From Zeugodacus cucurbitae (Eukaryota; Arthropoda; Insecta; Diptera; Tephritidae): DNA of 64,000 nt. Below are positions 1-10,863 of the stretch, in pieces; within the stretch, counting starts at the first letter, position 1, and each line of letters starts with the position of its first letter. A program made the translations under genes and the position numbers. Location: the NCBI RefSeq assembly GCF_028554725.1, contig NC_071669.1:35330001-35394000 (forward strand), given 5' to 3'. The notes below the pieces were generated by a model. The model was given only the letters and a program-made list of their open reading frames with translations. It searched no databases and was not told the origin of the DNA.

Positions 1-667
1 TACATATATAAACCACAATTTCTGCAGTCGGTTCTCTTACGTACCCCACCCCAATCGGATAATAACCACGCGTACCTCCCATACAAAGGTTAGGTTGAAA
101 AATATTAAAAGTGGGTTAACTCATTAACGAAGAACATCACAAACACTAAATTTTACAGAGGAAATAGCAGAAGGAAGCTGCGCTCAAATTTTTTTACAAA
201 CTGAAAAATGGGCGTTACATCGCTCACTTATGGGTCAAAAACTACTCGACATATTTTAATGAAATTCGGTACATAATATTTTCTTGACATCCTGATAACA
301 CGGATAAAAAATGGGCGAAATTGGTTCACAACCACGACAACTTAACTCAATTTTAAATTCTATCTGACTCCTAACTGACTTCTTCTACTATTAAAATCGG
401 GTCATAACATCTCCTAGCTCCCATATACCTAATTATAGGGTTTTCAAAAAATTCGGTGTTCTTTATTCCGCATATATGTATTGGTTAATATGTGAGATAT
501 CTTAGCAAAATTAAGTGAGCGTATAGTCTTGGATATTTTCGTTATTCTATTAAACTTTATCCCGAATTTGTGGGTAAATTTGTGTGTTATCTTAATAAAA
601 TTTTTTCAAAAATTGCGAGAGTATAAAATGTTCGGTTGCACCCGAACTTAGCATTTCCTTACTTGTT
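1..667 (+). repeat. DINE-1/Helentron-like dispersed repeat, 3' part (forward)
   Basis: The window opens inside a forward copy of the dominant repeat. Its 3' end is complete: TTGCGAGAGTATA-like sequence near 613-626, the stem GTTCGG...CCGAAC, then CTTACTTGTT ending at 667. Interior blocks such as CATCGCTCACTTATGGGTCAA match other copies. No open reading frame of note is present. The other end lies outside the window. Confidence 0.85.
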
Positions 668-972
668 TAAGAATAGAAAGAAATCTTGTTTTTGGAGGTT
701 CTTTTGCAACCACCTCATATTCCAAACCAGTACCAAATGATTATTACCTGTTCCTGTTTATGGCGAAAGCTGTTGATTATGAAAATTCGTCGCAAGAGAA
801 ACTTTTAAAAATAGACTCCCAGTTTTTTGCTAATAGCAACAAGGGTTTCTATAAGAGTGACATTATGAAATTATCTTCAAAATCTCAACAAGTTGTTGAA
901 CAAAACTGTGCATATTTGAAATAAATCGGATCATTCTAAATAATGTAATAATAAATTTGAAAAAAAAAAACT
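668..972. other. Unassigned AT-rich sequence
   Basis: Between two repeat copies. I see no long open frame, RNA gene or transposon terminus here. It ends in an A-rich run (961-970). Confidence 0.4.
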
Positions 973-1917
973 AGTAAGGAAAGGCTAAGTTCGGGTGCGA
1001 CCGAACATTGTATACTCTCGCAATTTATTGATGTAATTTTATTAAGATAACACACAATTTGACCCATATATTTGGCATAAAGTCCAATAGAATAACGAAA
1101 ATCATCATATATGGTATATGAGGGCTAATGTAATTCCTACACCGATTTCACTAATTTTCCCCACTAAGCTACACTATATACAAGACTATATGCTCACTTA
1201 ATTTTACTAAGATATCTCACATATTAATCGATTTCGAAAATTGTTCCATAAGTAAAGCCACAGATGATATAGAGTATTTTTATAAAGTTTTATTCCGCTA
1301 TCTTCACCAGGTCCTTATGTATATATTATAAAGTGAACGAATCAGATGCAATTCAAAATTGAGTTATATAGAAAGTTGGCGTGCTTGTGATTTCGCCTTC
1401 GATTTCGATTTCTTTCATTTTTGGACTGTATAAGGAAATGGCTAAAAGAAACGACTGCAGAAAGTTTGGTTTATACAGTTTTTTTGGTTAACAAGATATG
1501 TATATACAAAAAACCTATTTGGGGCGGGACCACACCCACTAAAAAAAATTACATCCAAATGTGCTCCTCCCTAATGCGATCCTTTGTACCAAATTTTACT
1601 TTCATAACTTTATTTATGGCTTAGTTATGACACTTTATGTGTTTTCGGTTTTCGCCATTTTGTGGGCGTGGCAGTGTGCCGATTTTGCTCATCTTCGAAA
1701 GCAACCTGCTCAGGGTGCCAAGGAATATGTTTCATTAAGATATCTCAAGTCATAGCTTGCACGGATAGACGGACAGACAGACGGATTTCAACTTCACTCA
1801 TCATCCTGATCATTTTTATATAACCCCATATCTAACTCTTTTATTGCTGGGTGATACAAACAACCTTTATGTGAACAAAACTATAATATCTACTCTGTGC
1901 AACATGTTGCGAGATAT
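973..1917 (-). repeat. DINE-1/Helentron-like repeat (reverse, internally deleted)
   Basis: Reverse copy starting at AGTAAGGAAAGGC with the stem-loop GTTCGGGTG...CGAAC and TATACTCTCGCAA, ending at GTTGCGAGATATA. It retains the GGACAGACAGACGG microsatellite near 1770-1785. It is shorter than the roughly 1.4-kb near-complete copies because of internal deletion. Short open frames inside it are chance frames of the repeat and recur in other copies. Confidence 0.85.
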
Positions 1918-2287
1918 AAAAAACAGTAAATTCCTTTATACTAGACTTAATATTATATTATATTATATTATATATAATAATATCGTGAGGAATGATTGAT
2001 TCAGGCAAATACCTTCATAAAAGAATTATATGTGCAAAAGATTTTTTCAGTATATCTCGTGAATTAATAACGGTAATTTTTTTTCAGTTTGCAGTATTCT
2101 TAGTTCAAATATTCTTTTCTTTTCTTCTCTTTTATTGTTCCCATTGAATTGAATTTTTCATAAAAAATAATTATATGTGCAAATTCATCAATTTGTGCGC
2201 TGGCAGTACAGACAGTATATAAATTTAATTTATTAACAAAAGTGAAAAAATTGTAAAAAAAGTACATTATAGGTGTTAGGTGATTGA
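1918..2287. other. Unassigned AT-rich sequence with ATATT microsatellite
   Basis: Contains a TATTA-type simple repeat at about 1946-1980. Nothing else is recognised. Confidence 0.4.
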
Positions 2288-2890
2288 TTGGTTTCAACAA
2301 TCATTAGACATCGTGTTCAGCAAATTATGAAGCATGAAATGGGTCTTAAGTTTGAATCAAAGCTAGCTCAGCCGCGAATGAAAAATTTACATAAAAATTC
2401 TAGTAATTGTTTTTCGACATACATACATACTATATGGGTTTTGGGAAGACGAGTTGGGAAACGTAGTTTTGTTTTAGTGATGAAAAAAGTTAAATTTGGA
2501 TGATCTTGATGGTCATCGACACCCAAGAGAGACTTGCTATAAGCGAAACCATGGTGGGGATATTAAATGGTATGGGCTGCGTTTTCTCTAAAGGCAAATC
2601 CCATATGCACTTTTTACCGACTGAAGTGAATGTCAAAGTATACTTTGATCTACTAGATAGTGAGCTCATTGCTTGTGCTGAGAATTTGTAAGATGAAAAT
2701 TATTGATATTTCAGCTAGACAATGTTCCCATTCATTATGGCTCGCGCCACAAAAGCAATTTTTCAGTCCCGGAATATCCAATTATTGGATTGACCACCTT
2801 CGAGTTCCGATCTCAACTCCATAGAGGATCTTTGTGGTATACTTACTGATAATGTATATGCACATCCCATTCAGTATGATACTATTAAGT
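2288..2890 (+). pseudogene. Tc3-like (Tc1/mariner) transposase remnant
   Basis: Fragments in several frames align in order with a Tc3-type transposase. An N-terminal piece (KHEMGLKFESK) comes first. Around 2470-2510 is a region resembling the first catalytic aspartate (SDEK-like, followed by DDLDGHR). Then come KGKSHMHFLP and YFDLLDSELI (about 2599-2665) and finally QLDNVPIHYG (about 2713-2745), the usual QQDNAPIH second-aspartate motif. Frame changes and stops separate the pieces, so the gene is dead. The N-terminal DNA-binding domain and the terminal inverted repeats were not found. Family assignment is from motif order alone. Confidence 0.7.
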
Positions 2891-4321
2891 AGTTAACCCT
2901 CTCATGCCCGAATTAAAATGAGCGGAGCTAACATTTTTTTTAGGACAGAAATATATTAATCTTAACTCAAATATGAAGTGATAAAAATGTTAAAGTCCTA
3001 TGTATCCTGGTTCATTAGTTACAGGATGCTGCTTATAGGCACAAATTAAATTATTATAAATAATCTAAACACTTTTCTCATGCATTTTTTTAAATAACTC
3101 TCTTATCATTACTTATTTATATAGTTAACTTTGTTTTAAAATAAACTTAAGTCCATGTCCCTCCCTTCTACAATAGCATTAACCCTCATAATTTCTCTGA
3201 TTTTTTTAACCATACCATTCATACATGCAATGTCATCAGAAAAATGAATTTTTGTTTTAAGTGGGGCCAGTGGGGTCACGCTTTCTACAGCACGTATTCT
3301 TTTATTAATTTGTTTCAGTAAATTTTTTTGCATATCCTTGGTTAGAGCATTCTCAAAGTGCATTGCGTGTATTTTACAGTTGTTTTAAAGCAAGTTTTCA
3401 TCGAGACAAATCCCAAACAAGAGAAATATTCACTCTGAATTTCTTCAAAATATCTGAGAGACTTATTTATATTTTCAGTAAAAAATTTATTAGAAGCACT
3501 GCACAGTGGTTCGGCTTGTATGGTGCGGTCATAAATACTTTCCGTTGAAATATCGCTATGAAATTTGCACCAAAAATCTGGAAAAATATTTTAAATATAT
3601 AGCAAATAAATTTACCACATCGAACTACTAGATCCTAAAGCTCACTTAGCACAGTAATTGCACTTATATATCAACCAATTTAATACAGTGGATTTTTTCT
3701 GTCTCCCCTAGTAAACCGTACACAGATTGAAATAACGTCGATTTATCCACTTCCCAAGCTTTCTTAGCCCAGTTATAATGAGTTTGAACGCAAAATTAGT
3801 GTTCTTAGGGCATTAATATTTTGACGATTGCAAATACATCCACAAATTTCCGCACCTAACTTTACCGCTTTTATTACCTTAAGACTCTGCTAAAGACAAT
3901 TTAACATAAACCTAAAGGGAGATCGGGGGGAAAACAATTAAAACATTATATAAACAAATTGAGGACGCACAAAAAAGGAAAAAAATAGGTGATATAAAAC
4001 ACAAAAAACACATATCACGTTAGTCTTAATTAATTTCACAAGTTAAAATAAATACCTTTAACTTTAAAATCCATTAAAAATAATCTTGATTCGTTAGCCT
4101 GAGCAATTACCAGAATAATTTGAAATGCGTTGTTGAAATTTTTCAAAAAAGTTGTGATGTGCTTTAAAAATGTACTCATGCATTTAACTCCATTTTTAGA
4201 AAATACGGTTGGATTTTTAGGAAAGCCCCGTTTGCAAATAAAAAATTTGGACAATTTAGAAGCCATCGGTACACATTTTGACAAAAAAAATCGCGTTGGA
4301 TTTTTTATTTTTGGCCTCATC
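2891..4321. other. Unassigned AT-rich intronic sequence
   Basis: No recognisable gene. A 75-codon minus-strand frame (3136-3363) encodes a lysine-rich peptide that I do not recognise. A small block at about 3427-3480 resembles the dispersed repeat (CTGAATTTCTTCAAAATATC). Confidence 0.4.
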
Positions 4322-4797
4322 TTCGATATATGGGGCCTAAAGAACGTATGGTTCGATTTCAGTTTTTAGAAGGGCGATGCCACACTATCAAATATATAAA
4401 CGATTCAGATTGACTTCAAAGTTTCGTTATATAGGAAGTAGGCGTAAAAACCGAATTTTAACCTGAATTTTAATATTTTCTTGCATCCCAATGATATGTT
4501 CAATTGGTCGATTTGTTTCGGAGATATGGTTTTTGACCCATAAGTGTTTGGAACCACACCCATTTACAATTTTGTATATGAATTTGAGTGCAGCCCTTCT
4601 GTACCATCTTTATAATGAAATTTAAGGTGTCTGGTTTTTTCTTTACTGAATTAAAGCATTTTTGTAGTTTACACGTGTACCAAGTTTCACTGACATGTCT
4701 TAATTTTTACTCAAGTTACAGCTTGCACAGACGGACAAACAGACAGACATCTGGATTTGAACACCACTCGATCACCCTGACCTTAATCGAACAATGG
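4322..4797 (-). repeat. Diverged DINE-1/Helentron-like repeat fragment (reverse)
   Basis: Matches interior blocks of the reverse copies: GATATATGGGGCC, then GGAAGTAGGCGT, GGTTTTTGACCCATAAGTG, and ACTCAAGTTACAGCTTGCAC followed by a degraded GACGGACAAACAGACAG tract. Both termini have decayed. It is more diverged than other copies. Confidence 0.75.
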
Positions 4798-5513
4798 TTT
4801 TAGTTAAAATTATATTTAGCCTATTAATCTACAACAACAACAACAACAGAAACGGTATGTTACTGGAATGTAAGCAGCCCGTCGGTGGTTAAAGGAAAAA
4901 ACTAATAAATATAGTTGGGCCCCAATAAATATAAATTGGTATATACTATATATACATGTGTACGTTAATAAACTATGCACATGAGTATATGTATTTATGT
5001 ATGTATGCACTTGCAAATGAGAACGCGCACATCCATTCTTAATTTTGTGCATGTGTGCCACAAGTGTAGTTATTTATTTGATTTTGTCTAACGGATAGAT
5101 CCACCTGCGACATTCGTATGAAGCATTTCATTGCGAATAGATCATCCCTCGGCCACTCCCCTGTCCGTTCGCATCTATTTGCTATTCATGTAAGTAGTGC
5201 ACACCGATTTAACGAAGAATAATCAGGGTTGACTTTGACATGCTTCGTTAGCAGCGCTGTCGGCGACAAAGCGGTTAGTCGTGGTCGATCCACACGTTTA
5301 TGCATTTACTTGCGTATAAGAATTAAATTCTACATTGCGAATCGCATGTAAATATGCACGCGGCATGCAACGCGTCACTTGGTCCACATTGTCGCGGCAT
5401 TTCACTCACTTTGTTTGTCGTTAACTTTTACGTACGCTTCGCCAGTCGGCGGGCCGAATGTTTATTTAAATGACTAGTGCAAAAAAGAAAATCAAATAGA
5501 TAAATAACAGAGG
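4798..5513. other. Unassigned intronic sequence with CAA repeat
   Basis: A (CAA)n tract lies at about 4832-4850 and TATG/TATA-rich simple sequence at about 4935-5010. The section 5080-5460 is less AT-rich and non-repetitive by eye. No gene is seen. Confidence 0.4.
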
Positions 5514-5765
5514 CAAGTAAGAAAACGCCAATTTCGGGTTCTGTTGAACAATAGATACACTCACAATCTGTAAGGAGGAAGTAATTGCATATGATATTGC
5601 TAAATTATCTATATACCATCCAAAGGTATACATATAGCTCAGTACTCGAAGAGAGCTCAGGAAAAGAAACGACTCTAGAGAAAGAAAAAAATGAAATTAA
5701 TAAAATAAAACAAATATAAATAATATACAAAACATCCGGATTTCAACTCCACTCGTCATCCTTAT
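5514..5765 (-). repeat. Highly deleted DINE-1/Helentron-like repeat (reverse)
   Basis: Starts with a degraded AAGTAAG...GGGTTCTGTTGAAC terminus, jumps to GAAACGACTCTAGAGAAAG and ends at the block GGATTTCAACTCCACTCGTC. Only a small part of the element remains. Confidence 0.6.
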
Positions 5766-5789
5766 AAAAAAAGGAAATTAATAAAATAA

Positions 5790-6548
5790 CAAGTAAGGCA
5801 AGGCTAAGTTCGGGTGCGACCGAACATTTTATACCGCAATTTATTGATGTAATTTTATTAAGACCCATATATTTGGCATAAAGTCCAATAGAATAACGAA
5901 AATCATCATAAATGGTGTATGAGGGTTAATTGTAATTCCTAAACTGATTTCACTAATTTTCCCCACCAAGCTACACTATATACAAGAATATATGCTCACT
6001 TAATTTTGCTAAGATATCTCACATATTAACCGATATATGCGGAATAAAGCCCGCATATAATTAGGTATATGGGAGCTAGGGTAAGTTCTGATCCGATTTA
6101 ATTTTTGGAACAGAGACACACAATTAGGAGAAAGAATTTCCTCTGAATTAAAATAAAATATAAATAAATTACATCCAAATATGCCTCTTCATAGTGCGAT
6201 CCTTTGTACCAATTTTTTTTCATAACTTTATTTATGGCTTAGTTATGAGACTTGATGTATTTTCGGTTTTCGCCATTTTGTGGGTTTGGACCGATTTTTC
6301 CCAAGGAATATGTGTTCCAAGTTTCATTAAGATATCTCAATTTTTACTCAAGTTATAGCTTGCACGGACAGACGGACAGACAGACGGACGGACAGACATT
6401 CGGATTTCAACTTCACTCGTCATCCTGATCATTTATATATATATATATAACCCCATATCGAACTCTTTTATTTCTGGGTGATACTAACAACCGTTATGTG
6501 AACAAAACTATAATAGTTTTTCTTTAGCAACTTTGTTGCGAGAGTATA
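5790..6548 (-). repeat. DINE-1/Helentron-like repeat (reverse, internally deleted)
   Basis: Begins CAAGTAAGGCAAGGC with the GTTCGGGTG...CGAAC stem-loop and ends GTTGCGAGAGTATA. It contains a GGACAGACGGACAGACAG microsatellite (about 6367-6395). The middle third of the family sequence is missing. Confidence 0.88.
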
Positions 6549-7371
6549 ATGATTGAGATTGCTAAAATGGTTACTGTAAAATTCATAGGAAATGTAAATA
6601 GCAACCCTCATAAAATGATTATGCATACAAATCGATTCTCGCTTCAACTTATTCAACACAATGTTGGAATTTATTATAAGGAAGTCTTACGTATGTTCGA
6701 ATATGTGCGTGTTGGTAACTTAGGTCACAAAAGTGACGAAGATTACTATGAATTCCTAATTTGCCTCTATTGTGAAAGGTATGCATATGTAATATTGCTG
6801 TTACATTGTTTTCCATAGCTCTTGAATACACCTTGAGACGCGAGCATTAATTCATAAATGACGGAGATAAACAAAGTGGAGAATAGAAATGCGATTGAAA
6901 TGTTGTGATTATTTCAAGAAACTTTATTCTTCAATTTTGGCTGTGTGTCCCACCACACATTCGCTTTCATTTGCTTATAGCTCCAAGGCACAAGAATTCG
7001 AAGAAGCTGTACATATGTAGAATGGAAAGTACAAATTGAATGGGGGAAGAATCAATTAGAGCCTTGACACTCATGAATTATTAATTGCTTCCAATTTTCA
7101 TCATTTATTTATGAGGCAGACAAAGGATGCCAGTTCGAACACGCTGATCAGCAGAGGTATGAGTGTCAATATTCAGATTGTTTGCCTAGAACATGAATTC
7201 TAATATGATGAAATATTTCATAAAGTCCAAAAGCATTAGATACCAGCTGTTTATAGCTCACGATACAGTAATCGATATAAACTAATCTTTGACATTTCTG
7301 TTAGATTTGATTTTTTTTTAAATTCATTTATTTACCATCCTTCGAATGACAATAAGTAAATACAATTATGT
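6549..7371. other. Unassigned intronic sequence
   Basis: No coding, RNA or transposon feature recognised. Short overlapping frames on both strands around 6550-6830 look like chance. Confidence 0.4.
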
Positions 7372-8068
7372 ATATGGGGCATTCTCTGGAAAAAAAGCCA
7401 CTTGAAAAAAAGTTCTTTATTTTCTTTGGCAATGATATATCTTATAGCACATGTAAAAACTAAAATAAAACATATGATTTTAGGTCTGCGTAACGCGGGT
7501 TGCCATATTATAAGGGGCCAAAGTTTTTTGTAAAAAAATTTTCGAACCGCCATAACTTTAAAACTAATGAACAGATTTTAAAACACCATGTGACTTTTTT
7601 GTACAGAATTTCTCAAACTTTAAAACTGTGTATCGTAAAAATTTTTAAAATTAATATTTCATGGCAAAAAAAAAAAATTGTTTTTGGAATTTTTAACAAT
7701 TTAAAACAAATTAACGTAGCAGACATTTAATTTGCTTTTTTTTTAATTATTACGTAGATTAGATTCAAGCACGTGATAGTTTTAAATAAAAAACAAAAAC
7801 AAAAAAAAAAATAAAAATTTGAAAAATACAAAAATTTTTACGATATACAGTTTCAAAATTTGAGAAATTCTGCACAAAAAAGTCACATGGTGTTTTAAAA
7901 TCTGTTCATTAGTTTTAAAGTTATGGCGGTTCGAAATTTTTTTTTACAAAAAACTTTGGCCCCTTATAATATAGCAACCACGCGTTACACAGACCTAAAA
8001 CCATATGTTTTATTTTAGGTTTTACAACTTTTTTTCAAGTGGCTTTTTTTCCAGAGAATGCCCCATAT
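7372..8068. mobile_element. Foldback element with long inverted repeats
   Basis: The sequence begins ATATGGGGCATTCTCTGG and ends CCAGAGAATGCCCCATAT, and the match continues inward. The left arm runs to about 7648 and the right arm starts at about 7826. Shared blocks include AGTGGC, CATATG.TTTTAGGTCTG, TTATAAGGGGCCAAAG and AAACTAATGAACAGATTTTAA, the last seen reverse-complemented on the right. The left arm carries about 35 extra bases near 7411-7450. The spacer is A/T homopolymer-rich. No transposase is present, so it is non-autonomous. A target duplication is not clear. Confidence 0.85.
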
Positions 8069-8501
8069 CTAAAGATTTGCACTGATGCTAAATTGCAATT
8101 TGTGATTTAAATACATTAAAGGCATTTAATTTGTTCTATAAATTACTGATATCAATAACTTACTTTTCTATTATATTTCACAACTTATTGAGTAAAGTTA
8201 AACTTAAACTTAATCTAAATGGTAAGTCTAGGGGATGCTGCCTTTGCAGCCGTCGAGTAGTTCAATCGGTTATCATATCTAGAACTGTATTTTTGGATCC
8301 TGCACTTTATCATTTCTATTTCGAGGTCTTTGTGTAAATGAATATTTTTGATTTACCATGGAGCATTTGCAGTCAGCCGCAGTGTGTTCGACTGGTATCG
8401 TTGAATTATTTCTATATCCGATTTGCTTGCAGTTCCCCAGATTTTGTTTCCTTAAGCCCAAACCGGTTTTAAAATGGATTTATATAAAAGCATCTTATTT
8501 T
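8069..8501. other. Unassigned intronic sequence
   Basis: Contains one tRNA A-box-like stretch (AGTAGTTCAATCGGTTA, about 8255) without a matching B box. Otherwise nothing is recognised. Confidence 0.4.
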
Positions 8502-9947
8502 TATACTCTCGCAACAAAAGTTGCTAAGAGAGTATTATAATTTTGGTCACATAACGGGTGTTTGTAACACCTAAAACTAAAAGAGTGTGATATAGAGTCA
8601 TATATACCATAGTGATCAGGGTGAAGAGTGGAGTTCAAATCCGAATGTCTGTCTGTCCGTCCGTCCGTCCGTCCGTCTGTGCAAGCTGTAACTTGAGTAA
8701 AAATTAAGATATCTTGACGAAACTTGGCACAAATATTCCTTGGGACCGTGAGAGGGTTGCTTTCGAAAATGGGCGGAATCGCACCATTGTCACGCCCACA
8801 AAATAGCGAAAACCAAAAAACACATAAAGTGTCATAACTAAGCCATAAATGAAGTTATAAAAGTAAAATTTGGAATAATGGATCGCACTAGGAAGGGGCT
8901 TATTTGGGTGTAATTTTTTTGGGAAGTGGGCCTAGCCCCGCCTACAAATCTGTTATTTGTATTTAACTCGCAAACCAATAAAGCTATATAAACCAAACTT
9001 TCTGCAGTCATTTCTATTACGTACCCTATTATACACCATACAAATTGATATAATGGGATAATAGCCACGCCCACCTCCCATACAAAGGTTATGTTGAAAA
9101 ATACTAAAAGTGGGTTAACTCACTAACGAAAAACGATTTTTTTACAAAATAGAAAATGGGCGTGGCATCGCCCAATTATGGGTCAAAAACCATATCTCAG
9201 GAACTACTCGATAGATTTGAATGGAATTCGGTATATAATATTTTTTTGATACCCTGATAACTCGGAATGGACGAAATCGGTTCACAACTACGACTACATT
9301 CCTTATAACTCGATTTTGAATTCCATCTTATTCCTTCACTTTATAATATAAACATATGGAACCAATGAAGATAGCGGAATAAAATTTTACACAAATAGGA
9401 CATATCACCACTGGCTTCACTTTTGGAAAACTGTCGGAATCGGACTATAACTTTTCAATCCCGCGGATATCGAACATGATGAACTCAGTGTCTAAGGGTA
9501 ATTTTTAACCGAAAATATGGGTAAATCTCAGATAATTTAATGTAATTCAGAGGAAAATGTTTTCTTCTAAAAGTGTGTCTCTGCTCCAAAAATTATTAAA
9601 ATCGGGTCATAACACATCCTAGCTCCCATATACCTAATTATAGGTTTTTCAAAAATACGGTGGGCTTTATTCCGCATATATGTATTGGTTAATATGTGAG
9701 ATATTTTAGCCAAATTAATTGAGCGTATAGTCTTGGATATATTGTACCTTGCTGGTGAAAATGAATGAAATCGGTTCAGGAATTACCTCAACCCTCATAT
9801 ACTATATATGACGATTTTCGGTATTCTATTAAACTTTATGCCGAATTTATGGGTTAATTTGTATGTTACCTTAATAAAATTTCTTCAATAAATTGCGAGA
9901 GTATAAAATGTTCGGTTACACCCGAACTTAGCCTTTCCTTACTTGTT
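8502..9947 (+). repeat. Near-complete DINE-1/Helentron-like repeat (forward)
   Basis: One of the best reference copies, about 1.45 kb. Its 5' end is the hairpin TATACTCTCGCAAC-AAAA-GTTGC-TAA-GAGAGTAT. A (GTCY)n tract lies at about 8646-8680. The 3' end is TTGCGAGAGTATA, then the stem GTTCGG...CCGAAC, then CTTACTTGTT. A T run precedes it. The interior repeatedly shows the pattern ATGGGCG-GAAATCGG-CACAAC-ACGCC. There is no coding capacity. The architecture matches DINE-1/INE-1 elements of flies, which are non-autonomous Helentrons. Confidence 0.9.
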
Positions 9948-10863
9948 AAGACTGAGTTTGTATTTAGGATCAAGTAACCAGTACATTTTTCTGGTATTTA
10001 TTTTAAGTTGTTCACGTTTTGCTTTTATATGGTGGTGCCAAGTCAGTCTTCTTTTTAAGTGCATCCCGAGGTATTTAGCGCTATTCCATTTTGGTATGAT
10101 TCTTTGATTGAGATTGACCCTGGGATATTCTCCTAATTTCATGGTGAAGGTGACATGCGCTGATTTTGTTGCATTCACCATGATGTTCCAATTATGAAGC
10201 CATGATTCTACTTCGTGTAGTTTCTTTTGAACACTTTCAGAAGCGTCGATAGCGGAAAAAGCTGAAGCAAGAATGGCGGTGTCATCGGAATGTCCAAGCA
10301 TCAATATTATCTAGGTCTGGTAATTTGAAATTTTTTAGACACGACACTCCTTCTTGCAATTTCGACAGTTTTACGTAGGGCATTGGTTTATCCATTTGAC
10401 ATGGACAGTCAAGATAAGCTTCAACACACTGTCGCTGATGGTCACTAATAAGGGCAAACGGCTTGAAAATATTCTTAAGATGATTGCCAAAAGCGTCGGC
10501 TTTGTTTTTGTCGGATCTACACCATGAGTTGTTAACATCTTTCACTGGGACTTGTCGCTTCGGAGGACGTTTTAAATATTTTATTGCTCTCCATAGATTA
10601 CAGTCATCATTTTTATTTGGATCGGTATTCTTAAGAAATTCTGCAATCGTTTCTTCTTTCAGCTCTGCTAATTTAGATTTTAATTCTTTGATTGCTTTGT
10701 TCAGTCTACTCTTGTCAATCGGATTTCTACCATTCTGCCAGATTCTTCGAAGTCGTCGTTTATTGTGTATTTCAGCCACTTCATCTGAATATGGCACTTT
10801 ATTCCTACCGTGAGGATTGGATAAATTAGTAGGAGAAGCTAGCGAAGCGGCTTCATGTATTTT
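9948..10863 (-). pseudogene. Jockey-like non-LTR reverse transcriptase fragment
   Basis: On the minus strand the higher-coordinate part (10863 down to about 10282) encodes the linker before the RT domain: KLAELKEETIAEFLKN, NLWRAIKYLKRP, then NFKLPDLDNID. It then jumps, with a frame change near 10290, to SDDTAILASAF, which corresponds to the catalytic YADD box with Y-A changed to H-S, and on to KYLGMHLKRRLTW and QLKINTRKMYWLL. The palm region between these blocks is deleted. The order and wording fit the jockey clade. The fragment abuts a forward dispersed repeat on each side (8502-9947 and 10864 onward), so both ends are cut by or joined to repeats. Confidence 0.85.

Noticed and set aside
1421..1755. 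Recurring peptides such as MRSFVPNFTFITLFMA seen in many places
   Set aside because: They are chance translations of the same dispersed repeat (also at 8838, 14449, 32173, 36550 and 41913). The frames are not maintained between copies.
8240..8340. tRNA-like stretch (AGTAGTTCAATCGGTTA)
   Set aside because: Resembles an A box only. There is no GGTTCGA-type B box at the right distance and no cloverleaf could be drawn.
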